From NCBI RefSeq assembly GCF_026210795.1, contig NC_089444.1:2594501-2658500 (forward strand): 64,000 bases of DNA, in the 5' to 3' direction. Made by a program: the position numbers and the translations under genes. This DNA is from Rhizophagus irregularis (lineage: Eukaryota; Glomeromycota; Glomeromycetes; Glomerales; Glomeraceae). The notes beneath the pieces are model-generated. The model was not told the DNA's origin. It saw only the letters and a list, made by a program, of their open reading frames with translations, and searched no databases. This document shows, piece after piece, positions 23,935-37,945 of this stretch; position 1 is the stretch's first letter; each line of letters opens with the position of its first letter.

Positions 23935-24415
23935 AGCCAGCCCGATGCGATGTAGGCGTCCGATCGCCTAGGCCTTCAGCGTTGTGAGTAAATTCATTAA
24001 TGCTATAATGAATTATTCGGTATAGCGGAAAAATTCAGTAAAATAGAGGAAACTTACATTTTTAAAACGTCATGTTCATGAAGGCAAAGGAAACTTCAAA
24101 ACAAATCATCCAACTTTTTGATAAAATAAATTAAGAGTGGTAAAATTGCTTATTTAAAAAATTCATGAAAACCAAACATCAAATTACCCTTTATATTGTA
24201 AAAATCTTCGTTATACTAAAAAAAAAATTCGTTTTAAAAGAAATTCGTTGTAAAAGGGGTCATTTACATATGTGAATTTATAAATTTTTCTTCGTTCAAC
24301 ATTATACTGCATTTTATTAGTAAAATTCGGTGTAACAAATATTTTTTTAAGATTCATTATATCGTGAAATTCATTATATCAAAATTCGCTGTAGAAAGGG
24401 CTGACTATACAGAGA
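23935..24415. repeat. Degenerate pogo/Tigger-like MITE (putative)
   Basis: Many copies of AATTCGNTATA/TTATANCGAATT-type words occur in both directions (for example about 24000-24060, 24185-24250, 24330-24400). The right end reads, in reverse, CAGCCCTTTCTACAGCGAAT, a pattern typical of pogo-like ends. The left end near 23935 is poorly defined, so boundaries are approximate. Confidence 0.4.
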
Positions 24416-24715
24416 TTACCTGGGAAGAACAAGTGTTAGGTATATCTGAAACCAAAGAATTATAATACAATGCTTGATCACTACAGAATTTTATAAAATC
24501 CCGACGATCACACCGATATTTGATAATTTAATGCATTATAATGACAAATATAAAAACTTAAAATTGATTTATTAATTATTTTATTTATTTAACATGAAAA
24601 AACAAAATTTCTGGCTCTTACAAATGTATAAAATCTACTACTTTTTCTAATAACCCTTTGAAATTTTTCTATCACGCTTTTTAGCGTTAGTATCTTTTTT
24701 GATTATCTGTTACCT

Positions 24716-25330
24716 TTACGGTATTTTACTAAAGATGCGTTCAAAAATTTTGTATTCTTGCACCTTTTTTACTTTTTCCTTTCGATCTTCAAATTTATCA
24801 TTAACTCTCATTTCGTTAATTCTTCTTCGTCCGATAAATTTTTGTAGGGAAATTCGGTGTTTCTTCGTCCAAGTGTCTCTATATTTATTTATCGTATCCA
24901 CTACTTCTTCCCTTGTTTGGTAAAACTTCTTTACTTTCTGTTGCCTTATCTTTGTTAACAGTATTTGAAACCTGTTCATTCTTTTTGTTCGGTATGAATT
25001 CGTTAAAAATTTTCTTCCGAGGTGGAATGATCCATGTCCCGTTAATAATAATCTTGTATTTTTCCTATAAAAATTTCCTAATTTTTAGGAATTCTACACA
25101 ATTCTAAATAATTATAATCATGTATTTTTCCTAAAAAAAAATTCCTAATTCAGTAAAATTCCTAAAAATTAGGAAATTTTTTCATGATTATCCGTTAATA
25201 CCATACTCCTCTAAATCCTTAGCGATTACCTCTCCGAGTGTTTTTTCGTTATTAATATAACCGTACAAGTATCTAATTCCCTTAATCCTGATTATTTTAC
25301 CGAAACTTAGTTGATACTTGTTTGTCTGCT
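24716..25330 (-). pseudogene. Degenerate unrecognised coding remnant interrupted by an AT-rich hairpin
   Basis: The minus strand carries coding-like pieces: a segment with IIRIKGIRYLYGYINNEKTL (about 25320-25200), then a stretch with GTWIIPPRKKIFNEF (about 25055-24990), and a Lys/Arg-rich 87-codon frame at 24979-24716. They are in different frames and split by a palindromic AT-rich block at about 25060-25195. The family is not recognised. Confidence 0.35.
25060..25195. repeat. AT-rich palindromic insert
   Basis: ATAATCATGTATTTTTCCTA near 25117 and the inverted TAGGAAATTTTTTCATGATTAT-type arm ending near 25187 form a long hairpin. A shorter copy of the left arm precedes it near 25050. It interrupts a coding remnant. 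Confidence 0.5.
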
Positions 25331-28300
25331 CTCATAATAATTTCACCGTCCGAAAATTTTTAAATCGTCTGAAACTTCCTTGTATGCAAAGAATGATTTA
25401 TTAAATTTTAACAAGTAGATTAAAAAATAATATATCTTTATATGCAAAAACTGCATTTTTATTTAATATAAAGCAAAATTCTTTTATTTTTTTCCAACCA
25501 ATAATCTCAGAATAATAATTTTTAAACATTAATAATAATTTATTAATTTTTGTTTTTATCAATGTAAAATCTCTGCATATAAATTGTTACAAAATATTAC
25601 AAAATTATTACGTCCGTAAAAAAAAAGTAACAATGTAAAATTAAAAGCAAAGATAATAAATGTCGGGATAATGAGTGTTGGGATTTGAATTTTCGGGATT
25701 AATATTTGTCAGGATTGTGAACGTCGAGTTTGTTTTATAACAGGATACTTATCGTCGGGATTCGTAATAAACCCAACCCATAACCCATACTTCACGGTGT
25801 CTATGGCAGAGATCAACGTTTGCAGAGAATGATTATCTTTCAAAGATCTTAGGATGTGAAATTATAGATGGGTAGATTGTCCTGTATTATGCTCACAATC
25901 CTGTTATACAAAAAACAAATTGGATGGTGCAATTAAAGGAGTTATTAATATTGAATTTGTTAAAGAAACAACCAATACAATCTTATCCATGGAAAGAGAA
26001 TAGAAGTGTTCTAGTCTTCTACAATAACTGACACCTTGCTCCAGGGGAAATGATGAAGCCAACTTTTACAATGAATGCATTCTAAAGTTTGCATCTGAAT
26101 ACGTTACTGAAATGTAGTACGAAGACGCTTTGCTGCTACCGGTGAGGGTATGAATAAGTTCAAAGTTGTTGAATGGAGGAAATCTTAAAATTCGTAAATT
26201 AAGTAATTCAGCCGATGGTGCTCTAACGAGAAAAAAATCTTCTAATGCATAAGACAAAAAAATTATGATTCAATAATATAATGATATTAAAGATAATAAG
26301 TATCGCATACCAATTCAAAGAATAACGAGATTTTTGATTCAATTATGACCCCAAACACGCCCTTCCTAATGACTGTTGCGTAGAGTTATCCTATCGTATA
26401 GAATAATTGGAAAAATATTGATAAAATTTATAAAGAATCAATTTTTGCCGTACCAAAGAATATATATAATCCTTATAGCAGAAGCTTCACGTTACAAAGA
26501 GTACCGTTCTCCAAAATAAACCTGCGTGGTTTAATCGCTTCAATTAAATACTCTTTGAATTTGATCTAAAGATTAAGATTTATTATTAATCATGAATTTT
26601 GATCATAATCTCTCGTTCCCAATATAATTAAATATGTATCACCTTAGCAAAGGATGATGCTCTTATTAAATTTGCGTTTAGATCTTAGAAATACTAAATG
26701 TGACGTTGAAGTTAGAATATTCAGTTTAATTTATTTAGCGAAACAGAATGATATTGTTAAATAAAAAAAAACAAATATACTATTAAGATCCTTAAATGTT
26801 TGATAAACTATGAGTCGATTCACGAGTTGGAACGCTAAGTCTGATGGTACAAGTAACGACAATCCATATTATAATTTTAATGATCTGAATCAAAATTATT
26901 AAATCTATAACTCTAACTTGAAGAGTAAGGAGTTACCTGAATTTCTTTCTCCCATTTAAAACAATTTTTGGTCAATTTTATTATATTTTTGTTATTTCTT
27001 CGAACTTGAAAATTACTTTTTCGAAGTTGAGCCTATATCCCAAAAGATTGAACGGAATGGGATGTGAACATTTTGTCAACGCCAAATTAATAAAATTAGC
27101 ATACAAAAAAACATCAATATAATAATAGCCCAGTGATTTTAGAAAAAAAAATATATTACATCAATCACAGTAGAAATTATGATCTCCCGCCTCCCGGTAA
27201 TATAGGTCTTGCTTTGGTAATATTATAAATGATAAAAAAAATTAATTAGCAAAAAATTACATTATTAAAACAAATAATAAATGTAATTAAAATAGCTAGT
27301 TTACCATGATCATAGAGAGACACTTTTTGACTTAAACTCGATTCTAATAAAAATTTTGATTTGAAAAATACAATTTCAAAAATAAATAAATAAATAAAAA
27401 TAAAAAATGTGTTAGTTTAAAACAATGATCACAAATTTCGCTACCTGATATATATAAAGTCCACTTATTATCTCGTTGATGCGTTTGAAAATTAAAAATA
27501 TCCAAAGAAAAAAAAAGAAACCATCGCAAATAAAAGAAAAAAATAATTAATAATAAACAATAATTCAAAATTTGATTAAATAATTTTTGTAAGTAAAATA
27601 TTATTCATATTCTTTTTTTTTTTGTGATGTAAAAAATAAATTCATAAGTTTCGTTTTCAAAATCACTTGAAAATATAAAAATAAACGAATTTTGTAAAAT
27701 TAAATAATATAATCGGTTATAATTTACTTTTATTAAAAGAAAAACAAATTATCTAATGAATTAATACAAAGTTGAATTTGTTTTACAGTCTTTACGAACG
27801 ATCAGAAAATTAACTAAAGATCAAAGAATTATTCAAAAAAAAAATAATAATAATAATAAATTAATAAATTAATAAATTAAAAAAAGTCTAATTTCTAATT
27901 TAATTTCCTAAGAAAAATAGTAGAATATTAGAATAAGTTATTAAAAAAATTAAGATAAATTACAAAAAAAAAAAAAAAAAATTTACAAACTTGTCAGCTA
28001 AAATCTAAGTTTTCGTAATATCATCACGTAATCGCTAGGAACCGAAATAATCAAAGGTGTAACCGTAAAAAACTTATCAACTTTACTGGAATAGAAACTT
28101 AGCAGCTAGAAATGAGTTTTGTAAGAAAGAAAGGAATGATTCTCGTGTATCGTTGATTTCCGCTGATCACGAAATTTATGTGCCATCCCCTTTGTAGGAC
28201 AAAATAAATTGTTTCAATAATTTAAGGCGGAATTTAAACCTCTACACCACGGAAACTTGCTATTTACACTAGTATCGTAACACGTGATTTTTCTCGTATC

Positions 28301-31006
28301 ATCAGAACATAATCAAAATTTCGATCTTGGTCTTTGATTTTCAAAAGGATGTACTTGATGTACTTTATGTACTTTATGGCTTTATTGGCTTATTAGTCAA
28401 CTTGTTGATTGACAATTGACATTTTTTATTCAGATAATCATTACAATCATTGTGTCGATGAATATCATAATTCATTAATTCATGATCCTTTAAATTGCTA
28501 CATGATTAATTTTTTAAATGGACAGCATTCTCATTTACAAGTATTATTAATTAATTTTTATTAATGTATTGTATGTAACATAAACATGCAATATGTTTCT
28601 TATTCCCGGACATGGTTGCAAATCAGTCAATCGCACTACACAACAGATAATATAATTTGTGATAGCGAAAGCAGGCATCATGCATTATTGTATAAATATT
28701 AACACGGGACGGCGTAATAGCAGATGCTTCCATTTAGATATACCCAAAATGTGAGTAAAGCGTATTACGTTTATAAATTACCGGCAACCTCCTGTAATTC
28801 TTGAAGAAGCTTCCATAATAATTAGAGTTTTTCTTAATTATAAGAATAATTGGTAACGAAATTTTATTTAAAACTGTTAATAATACTAATTATCTCAACT
28901 ATTTGGGAAGTTATCTACACTTGTTATCATTTGTTCTGTTAAATAATATAAAAATAATTTTTTGCATATTTTAACTTCAAGTGAAATTTTTTTTTTTTTT
29001 TAATACTTTTAATACGGTTGGTTACTTTTCCTAAAAGATAAAAACCTTAATAAAGAAGAAGACTTATTCCGTGGATTTTTATGCCAAATTGTTTCGTTAT
29101 TTATTTTATTTATTTATTTATTTATATTTTGTTCATATGATTTTAACATATGAAATTGTTGTGCGACACAAAAATTAATTAATAAGATTATAAATTAAAA
29201 CGTTCTCCGAATTTCCGCTAAATTATAAATAGATGTTAACAATTCTTGATGGAAAATTGGAAAAATCTTAAATAACAACGTATAAAATGATATTTTTGTT
29301 AAAAAAACCTTTGACCGGGGGTACCAATATGGCTGGGGTCAATTTACTGATCGCATGAAATTCCACATTATAACACAGCTATTTGACATAGATGTGTCCC
29401 ACATCTCGGTAATATTACTCAAGTAAAGCGATCAATTATTTTAAACAAATGAATGGAAAAAATTAAAATTAGTCGATTTGTAGATATCCAAGTCGCTAAC
29501 CAAATATATAAATATATATTATATTTTAGAAAGTGTGTAATAACTATATATAAGTAAATTATACTGTATATTATATACACTGTATACTAATTATACTATT
29601 ACTATACTATATACTGTGTATAAAATACTGATCAACAAGATCGGCAATTCAAAAATAAATTAACAATGATAATTTTAATTAACTCGTGTAATTAAATAAA
29701 TGACAATTATTTCATCCTACATATAATGAAGTATATTTCCTTAAAATAATTAAAAATAATATAATAAAGGTTACTAAATCATGCGTAAATATAGATATAT
29801 ATATATATATTATATATGATATTTTTTATATTTTTAATATTTCAATTAAACTTAATAATTTTAAACCACATTTACACTGACATATATACTAACAATTAAA
29901 CTACATTTATACTAACAATTAAACTACATTTTTATACTAGTGAAATCTACATATTTAAGGAGCGTGAGAATTATATAACTTTTGAGTCTTTTAAAATATA
30001 TTTCAAACTCATCAATGTTTCGATAAATTTGTCCATTGTTTTTTTGATACAAAAAAAGGTGTTGATAACCATGTTCTTTTATTTGAAGAAATCGATTTTA
30101 TAAAACTGTCAATGTATGATTCTACCTCGAAAGTCTTGTCCCCTGTTTCAAAAAATAAAGTATATTTATTGTATTACCAACTGGAAAATATAAAAAAAAA
30201 TGAGTGGTGTTTGAAGAAATTAGGTATTATCAACAATCAAGCAAGTTAATGTACGATTTGCAGGGTAATACATTAAATTATTACCAAATGCATATATTAA
30301 TTTGTTATTATGTAACTCAATCAAAAACATTTTACCAATTAATACATTATGTGTAATATTTTGTCGAAATATTAGAAATATATTAGTTGATTTCAAACTT
30401 GAAAGAGTAAAAAAACTTTTTTTTTTTTTCCACTTCAATCAAAAATTATTTTTTTCTTTATTCCAAAAAAAATTGCGCAGGCCGTTTTTTTAGCGCCAAA
30501 AAAAAAAAAATTTATAACGAAAAATTTTTTTTTTTTAAAAGATAAATTTTTTATTTTTCAAAAAAAAAAAAAGTTTTGATAATAAATATTTTATTTGAGG
30601 CATTCGCATTCAAAGTTTTTTTTTTAAAAAAAAAGATCCTTTATTTTTTTCTTTTGATCCTTTAAAGAACGCATTTATTATTATCATAATATATTTACAT
30701 ATTTTTTTTTTTATTGGTGCGTCGGTGGCGTTTCCAGAGATAATTGAAAAACTTTTTTGTGTGCCCCTTTTACTTTCTTTTCTGTTAAGACTGTGTCTTA
30801 CGTTTTTTATGTTATCGAACAATTGAATTTTCTCATTGAATACAAACGAACTTTCCTAAAAAAAAAAAATTATACGTTCTTCGTATATTTTAATCTTTTA
30901 TATATTTAGATATTTAGAAACGACTTGGTCGGTCCAATGTTCTGTATAGATTTATAATATATATATATACATATATACATATACATATAATACATATTTT
31001 TTAAAA
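25331..31006. other. Long AT-rich region without recognisable genes
   Basis: Only short frames, homopolymers and AT microsatellites (for example 29500-29640, 29795-29820, 30955-30985) were seen. A weak cluster of CGGGAT words lies at 25660-25760. A 63-codon frame at 26066-26257 on the minus strand and a short frame near 26811 have no support. The promoter of the Sec7-PH gene must lie in the last few hundred bases, where (TATA)n sequence at 30955-30985 directly precedes the ATG. Confidence 0.5.
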
Positions 31007-34000
31007 ATGTTTTCAGGTAGAAAACAATTAAAACAGTTAAATACTACTAATAAAAGAAATAACTCTATAATAAGAAGTCCAATAATTTCTCCAATACCTC
31101 CAAGTGATAATGTGGCAAAACTTAACACTAGTTTTGAGGATATAGTTCATTCTCCTCCTCCTCCTCCTTATGATGCTAAGTTACAATCAACAACAATAAG
31201 GAAATTTCCTTCTTCTTCTTCAACTCCTGAATCTGATCCTGCGACAAAAATTACGAGAACAACAACTACAACTACCGTTACTACTGTTACAAAAACTACA
31301 ATATCTGCAAAGAATTCACCAGGTCAAGGTCCTCTTTATTTAGATTTTGGTGATTTTAGTCTATCTCCAATTGAACCTAATAATAATAATAACAACAATA
31401 ATAATATTATTAATAATATTAATGGTGATGACGCAACTCCATCACAAAAGATAACTGGTCCTTTAGTAACTTTTGATAATAATATAAGTGTTAATGATCC
31501 TTCATCTATTACAATTGTATCTTCAAAAACTTCTACTGATCCTGTAAAAGTTCAACAAGTCGAAGAAATTCCTCCTGCTTCAATAATTTCTCCTAATCCT
31601 CCTAATCCAACAAATTCGACGACGAAGATGACAAAATCAACTACTACTACTACTACTACTAATGATTCACAACGTATTTATCCTTCATTAAGACCAAAAT
31701 TAAAAGGTTATCAAAAAGTTCCACATCCTCAAAATTCTGATCCTAATTCTAGAAAACAAAATCATTATCTTAAACGTATTGAATCGGCTCCAGTTATGCC
31801 AAATTTATCTGATGTATTTGATGATCCATTAATATCTACAAAGTCTTTGTCTAATTTAAATAATTCGGATACAAAAAATACTGTTACATTGGATAAATCA
31901 AGTAGTGAAACTCCTAAACAATATCTTGAAAGAATGCAAAATACTTTATCAAAATCAAAACTTGCGACAATGTTAGCAAAAAAGTACGTTTTAATTGATT
32001 TTTATTATTATTTTTTTAAGAAATTTTAAAATTTTAATTCAAACTAAATATTATTCAAATTAAATATCATTTTTAATAATAGATCGGATTCTTTTCATAA
32101 AGCTGTTCTTAAAGAATATATGAATGCTTTTGATTTTGAAAAAGATCCAATCGATATAGCATTACGGTAAGTTATAATATATATATGTGTGTGCACGTGA
32201 TGTAATATATAATATTAAATTTTTAACTTCATTTTTTTTAGGAAATTTTTAATGGAATGTCATCTTCCAAAAGAAACGCAACAAATTGATCGTGTTATGG
32301 AAGCTTTTGCTAAAAGATATCATGATTCTAATCCTGATTTATTTTCTACTTCAGGTAACATAAAATTTCTATGTTGAATTTGTTAATATTTAAAAGTATT
32401 AAAGTATTAACAATTTAAACATTTTTTTTTATGTGCAGATACTCCATACGTTCTCGCATTTTCATTACTAATGCTTCATACTGATGCGTTCAATAAGAAT
32501 GTTAAACGAAAAATGTCAAAGGAGGATTTTGTAAAAAATACACGCATTGATGGCGTACCTCCTGAAATTTTAGAGGTGATTTTTTTTTAAAGGGACGAAA
32601 ATGATTTTCCTTAATAATTTTTTGCTAAATATGAAATAATTCTTTTTTTTTGACAGATTCTTTTTGATAATATAACTTTTACGCAATTCATATACGCTGA
32701 TGATGACGTTGACGTAAATGGTCAAACTATACTTGAGTCACAAACAGATCATAAGCAGTCAAGGATATTTAATTCTTCTAAAGAAAAGCGAAAATCATTA
32801 CGAACGAAAAATGACCCTTACACGGTTATTAATACCGTAAGCAGTCTTTTTTTATATGTATATTTATCAAAAAAAAAAATCATTTTAAAATTTTTTTTTT
32901 TTTTAGAAAATTCCAACCGAATTTAAACCAGCTATCAGACATTTGGTTCCAGTAGAAAATCCTTATTCTTACATGGGAACTCTTCCGTCATTGGATATAG
33001 TAAATTTGCACCGGGCATTTGCTAGTGCACATACCATCAAGGTTACAGGTGTTCAAACTAGGCGTAACGGTGAAACTTTTAATCCCACAAATACTTCAAT
33101 GCAACCTTTAGATGAAGAGGATGGAACATTTATACTTAAAATCACTAAAGGTGGTAAATTGGCTAGGAAAGTGGACATGGTTGAAGGTAAAAAGAAGGGT
33201 GGACTTGTAAGAGGTTGGAAACAATATGGTGTAATATTAAGTGGAAGTCAGTTAATGTTTTTTAAAGATGAGGCTTGGTTTAATTCTCAAATGGCGGAAA
33301 TATACGGTCCTGAGGTATATTAATCATTTAACTCTTTAATTCTTTTTACCAAAATTAACAATCAAAGTTAAATAATTTTCCTTGTATATTTATTATTAGA
33401 AATCGAAAAAGCCTCCAACATTAAGACCCGATGTTATTCTGATGACTGCGGAATCAGTTGCTATATATGATAAGACATACAATAAACATCCATATGTTTT
33501 TCGACTTGTGTGCCCTAAAGGTCATCAATATCTTTTTCAAGCGGAAAATGAAGATGAAATGAACGATTGGATTACAAAAATTAACTATGCTGCAACTTTT
33601 AAGAGTATCGGTTTGAAAATGAGACATATTAATGTTCAATCAAGAAAAGAAAAAAAAAGTCCACGAAATTTCTTTTTTAATAATAAAATTGGTCTTAAAG
33701 ATGATTGTAATCCAAATGATGCAAATGGAAGAGCAAACGTATTAAGGGTACGTATTTTTTCTTTAAAAATAAATTAATATTTCAAGTAAAAATAATATAT
33801 AATATTTTTTTTTTATAATTATGTAGGCTAAACTTGATGAGCTTCAACATAAGATAACGGCGTTAACATCACAACTTCAAGCAGATGTTCGTTTCAGGAA
33901 TAATTTATTCCTTATGATACCTTATAAGAATACAACACGAGACCGTATCATACAACTTGCCGTATTAGTAGCCCAAAGGCTTAAACAAACTTGCCTTGAT

Positions 34001-34642
34001 CTTAGTCGGCTGGTTTGTTATCATGAAATCTTGGAAAAAGATTTATGTGGCACTGTTATGGATGATGGTAATTATTGGCAAAACAGAAAAACCATGTATA
34101 GGCTCGGTGAGAGCTCTATGGAACCTGAACCATTTGGTAAAGATATATTAGAAGCAACTTTGAAAGTTATGGAGAAAACTGATCCTATGGCTGATAATAA
34201 CAATAATAATAATAACAATAATAATAAAAAAGAGAAACATTCTACCATGACCTTAGTACCTATGTCATCAAATTCATCATTATCCACAATGACCACAAGT
34301 TCAACGGTCACGGATTCCAGTCATACAACACCTCCGAGATCACCAGATAATGAAAGAACCTTCAGCATTTTATCGGGAGGTGAATTGGAATTCAAATCTT
34401 TTGAAGAAGATAGTTTGTTTAAAGAATTTAAAGATGATTCATCTAGTATTATCAGTCTCGAATTCGAGGATGCTCAAGAAAATTTTGATGAATTTGATAT
34501 TGAAGCATATGAAGAAGAATATGAGAAATTACGAGCTAGTGGTATATTAAATTATGAACATACCGAAATTTATTATGATAATGATGATGATGACGATGAC
34601 GATGATGTATTTGTAGATGCTGAAGACTGGTATTCAGAGTAA
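31007..34642 (+). CDS. Sec7-PH domain Arf guanine-nucleotide exchange factor, 8 exons, 1,020 aa
   Basis: Predicted Arf-GEF that loads GTP on Arf-type GTPases in membrane traffic; fungal Syt1-like proteins share the Sec7-plus-PH layout. Exons: 31007-31983, 32083-32166, 32242-32354, 32439-32575, 32657-32836, 32907-33314, 33400-33747 and 33827-34642; all introns are GT..AG and the total is 1,021 codons including the stop. Residues 1-325 are low-complexity Ser/Thr/Pro/Asn-rich. The Sec7 domain spans exons 2-5 (roughly residues 326-450): FDFEKDPIDIALRKF, the catalytic glutamate in LPKETQQIDR, and LLMLHTDAFNKNVKRKMSKE. The PH domain spans exons 6-7 (RGWKQYGVILSGSQLMFFKD ... HQYLFQAENEDEMNDWI). A helical segment follows (AKLDELQHKITALTSQL), then a poly-Asn run, Ser/Thr-rich stretch and acidic tail with poly-Asp. 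ATG 31007 is the first in frame. Confidence 0.93.
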
Positions 34643-36230
34643 AAAAAAGTAGAAAAAAAGTAGTTTTATATATTGTATTTAAGATGTATTTAAGTTGTAT
34701 TTTTTTTCAAAAAAAAAAAAGAAAAAGTATTTTAGGTGTAATTTTAGTTGTTTTTCTTAAAAAAAAAAAAAGTATTTAACGAAAAAGAAAAAAAAAATCA
34801 TTCAAAAATGTAATTTATTTATTTATTTTTTTTTTCATTTATTTATTTATTCATATTTTTTATCATACTTTTTAATTTTTTCAACTTTATTTGGACATTT
34901 TTCTTTAATGATGTATTTTTAGTTAGATTCTTTTTTTTTTTTTTCTTATCTGTTATTGTTATCATTTATATTTTTTATTATTATTCTCTCCACTCAATTC
35001 TCAAACCCATTCATTTCTTTATATATCATTTTCATTATCCTTTCATTAATATCTTCTTTTTTTTTATTATTATTATTATTATCTCAAGTATAATTTTTAC
35101 ATACAGAATCTTTGTACCATTTAATTAATTTTTTTTTTCCAACATTCCCCCCTTCTTTGTTTCTTTCAAAGTCTCTTTTTTTCATCATATTTTTATTATT
35201 GTACAATTTCACATTTTCATGTCATTTATTTAAAAAAATCAAAAAAGAAAAAAAAGAAAAATTTTTTGAAAAGAACATTAATGACTTTTGACTCTTGAAT
35301 ATTTGTTTTTTTTCATTGTCTTTTAAATTACAGTAGAATTTTTAATTATGAATTATTTACATCATGGGCTACTGTAACTCGATATAACAAATGATTTACC
35401 TTAAAACTAGACGAAAAAGATTAATGTTTACAATTTATACTAATTAACGATATGGGGAACAACTACCTGATGATACAGAAGACGCGTTAGTAAATGAAGT
35501 AGTAGAATTAAATCTAAAGAAAAAAATATCATTCGGACTAAATTAGTGGACATATAACAAATGATTATGAGTAAATAATTAGTCAAAAAAAGGATAGAAA
35601 TTGAAAATTCAGAAAAACTAATGGAAATAGACAACGAACCTAAACACCAATATAAAGTTGGATCGTATCATATATGTATATATATATTTTTTTTAAACGT
35701 ATAAATAGATCACTTTTATTTTGTATTCTTGAATTATATCCGTAATCAGTCCAATAATTTTTCATATCTTTTTCGCGACGAGTACATTCTAGGCTTTCTC
35801 CTTATCATCCTATTGTAATAACGTTTTAAATTAATAAATATGTAAACCTAAAAGGAATTTATTCGCAATATATAAATGATATATACTCACGAAATTTTTC
35901 TGTATTTTTCTTTTTTTATTTTCGATTTTCCTTTTCTGGTTCTTTGCTTGGTTCTTCGTATACGTTTTTTAAAATTTCCGGACTTTTCCATAGTTCGTTC
36001 ACGTGTTTTGAATCAGCCTATTGAAATAATTGAATATTAGTATCATGTTGATATAATAAAAAAAAGTATTAGTTCAATATGATCAGTGAGTGAAGAGGAA
36101 ATTTATTGACTTAAGGAAGATACATAACCGAATTCTCATTCAGATTTAGTTGACCTTTACAATAAATTTCACTTTCCAACTCATAATCACATGACTAAAA
36201 TGGTTTCCTGCTTGGCTGCTTAAATCCGAT
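34643..36230. other. Downstream non-coding region rich in T and A runs
   Basis: Contains the 3' UTR of the Sec7-PH gene and long poly-T/poly-A and TTTA-type runs. A possible short coding remnant at about 35450-35640 on the plus strand (acidic, DTEDALVNEVVELN) could be a transposase tail, but this is too weak to name. Confidence 0.45.
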
Positions 36231-36237
36231 TGAAAAA

Positions 36238-37340
36238 CCTCACTAAGGCGCAGTCAGTGAGGGAGGAATAAACAGGACATCAGGTAATGAGAAGTACTTC
36301 AATTTTCAGACAAAAAAGGGCTTCCTTATTTTTACTGTTTATCCAATTCAAAAACCAACCTCACTAAGGCGCAGTCAGCAAGGGAGGAATAAACAGGACA
36401 TCAGGTAATGAGAAGTACTTCAATTTTCAGACAAAAAAGGGCTTCCTTATTTTTACTGTTTATCCAATTCAAAAACCTCACTAAGGCGCAGTCAGCAAGG
36501 GAGGAATAAACAGGACATAAGGACATTTGAGAAAGTAACCCATACCATTCAAGTAGAGCTTAGATCCGGATTATCCGTTGATATTCACTGAATATGTCCG
36601 TTCAAAGATTATAAATCCGGATATCCGGATATCAATTCTAAATATTAATCCGGATGGTAAAATCCGGATATTCATAGGATATTCATTGAGTTATTTTTAA
36701 ATTTTATTCGTATCCTGATTATGGCCACCAGATTCTAAAAAGCTGAATTATTGTTGTTATTTCGTCATCTATATTTTGACATTTATCAAAATCTAGGTAA
36801 TTCTCAATATTACTATCTACTGTACTTCTATTATATTACAGTAGACATCCTGTTTCTTTAAGCTAGTATTTTTTTTTTTTGAAATAACTCTAGACTACTT
36901 ATTCAGATGGGAACGTTAATTAAACTAATCTCTCCAAAAAAATACATATGGGATTAATATTAAGTAATATTCCATTGTTAAAATTTTATTACATCATGTT
37001 TACATTATATTTACATCATATTTACATTATATCCTAAGATATCCGGATTATATTCAGTGAATATCCTATTTTCTTAAGCAAAATCCGGATATCCTATCTA
37101 AAAGTGAACGGATATATCCGTAATCCTAGGATATTCACTGAATAACCCATTAGGATCATTCACCGGATCTAAGCTCTACATTCAAGAAAAATGGTTTCCT
37201 GCTCGGCTGCTTAAATCCGATTGAAAAACCTCACTAAGGCGCAGTCAGAGAGGGAGGTAAAAAGCAGGACGTCAGGTAATGAGAAGTACTAGCTCATACG
37301 ATCCAAATTTAAAAACCTCACTAAGGCGTAGTCAGAGAGG
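36238..37340. repeat. About 120-bp tandem repeat, five copies, interrupted by a MITE
   Basis: The core CACTAAGGCGCAGTCAG occurs at 36241, 36362, 36479, 37232 and (with one change, GCGTAG) 37319. The first three copies are spaced 121 and 117 bp and share AGGAATAAACAGGACATCAG and a following segment. The last two copies are shorter. Copies three and four are separated by the inserted element at 36554-37178. The flanking phrase ATGGTTTCCTGC is present before the first copy and again just after the insertion. Confidence 0.85.
36546..37186. mobile_element. hAT-type MITE, 625 bp, 8-bp target duplication
   Basis: The element spans 36554-37178. Terminal inverted repeats TAGAGCTTAGATCCGG (36554-36569) and CCGGATCTAAGCTCTA (37163-37178) are exact reverse complements over 16 bp. 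The flanks are an exact 8-bp direct repeat CATTCAAG (36546-36553 and 37179-37186), the length typical of hAT elements. Subterminal ATCCGGAT and GATATTCACTGAATA words are repeated in both orientations. No coding region, so it is non-autonomous. Confidence 0.92.
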
Positions 37341-37945
37341 AAGGAAAAAGAACGCAACATCCAGGAACAAGAAAGTAACCATACCATTATTAGCCAGAGT
37401 TTATGGAAGCAAAGTACACTCACTTTTTTATTTTTTAATAAGTTTCTTGCTTTTTTAGACTTCTTCGAGTCAACATTGTTTATTAACATGTTAGTTAATA
37501 AAAATGTCCAGTGCCCTTTGGTGGGTTGATGAAATTTTACATTATTGATGGCCCAGCTGTCGTAGTCGATTAATGACCATTTATCTACGTCTTGTACATT
37601 AAAGTAAATTTTATACTTTTCGTCCATATTAAAGTCAGAAAATTTCAGTCTTTAAACGAATGAATGTATTTATCAAAAATATGTGGATAAAAAAAGAATT
37701 ATTATTAAAACAACACTATTAGAACCCAAATAAAAGTTTAATAAATCTACGTAAAGTTGTTGATATAAAGTTTCTGATATGGACGAGAGATTTATAGGAA
37801 ATTTGTTGTGGGAAAAGATATTTTTTTTACCGATATTTATGATATTTATATGAATTTTATTGTGGGAATTCTTATATTTACTCAAAAGAAACCAGTTATT
37901 TTTTTTGTAATGTGGAATGACCAAATAGTTTAAAAAATTTTCCAC
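37289..37945 (-). other. Possible small hypothetical gene (two minus-strand frames)
   Basis: A 90-codon frame (37945-37673) and a 112-codon frame (37627-37289) follow one another on the minus strand. A splice between them (donor near 37710, acceptor near 37649) is possible but unproven. The second frame runs into the tandem repeat, where its end (SDYALVRFLN) is repeat-encoded. No family was recognised. Confidence 0.25.

Noticed and set aside
26811-26902. Short Asn/Ser-rich frame beginning MSRFTSW
   Set aside because: About 30 codons, no splice partner or relative found in the window.
29500-29640. Dense TATA-type repeats as a possible origin or promoter
   Set aside because: Simple AT microsatellite in a gene-free region; nothing specific supports a function.
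34072-34311. 79-codon minus-strand frame with a Leu run
   Set aside because: Reverse of the poly-Asn coding run in the Sec7-PH gene.
36238-36540. Tandem repeat as a CRISPR-like array
   Set aside because: Period of about 120 bp with near-identical whole units and no unique spacers; eukaryotic context.
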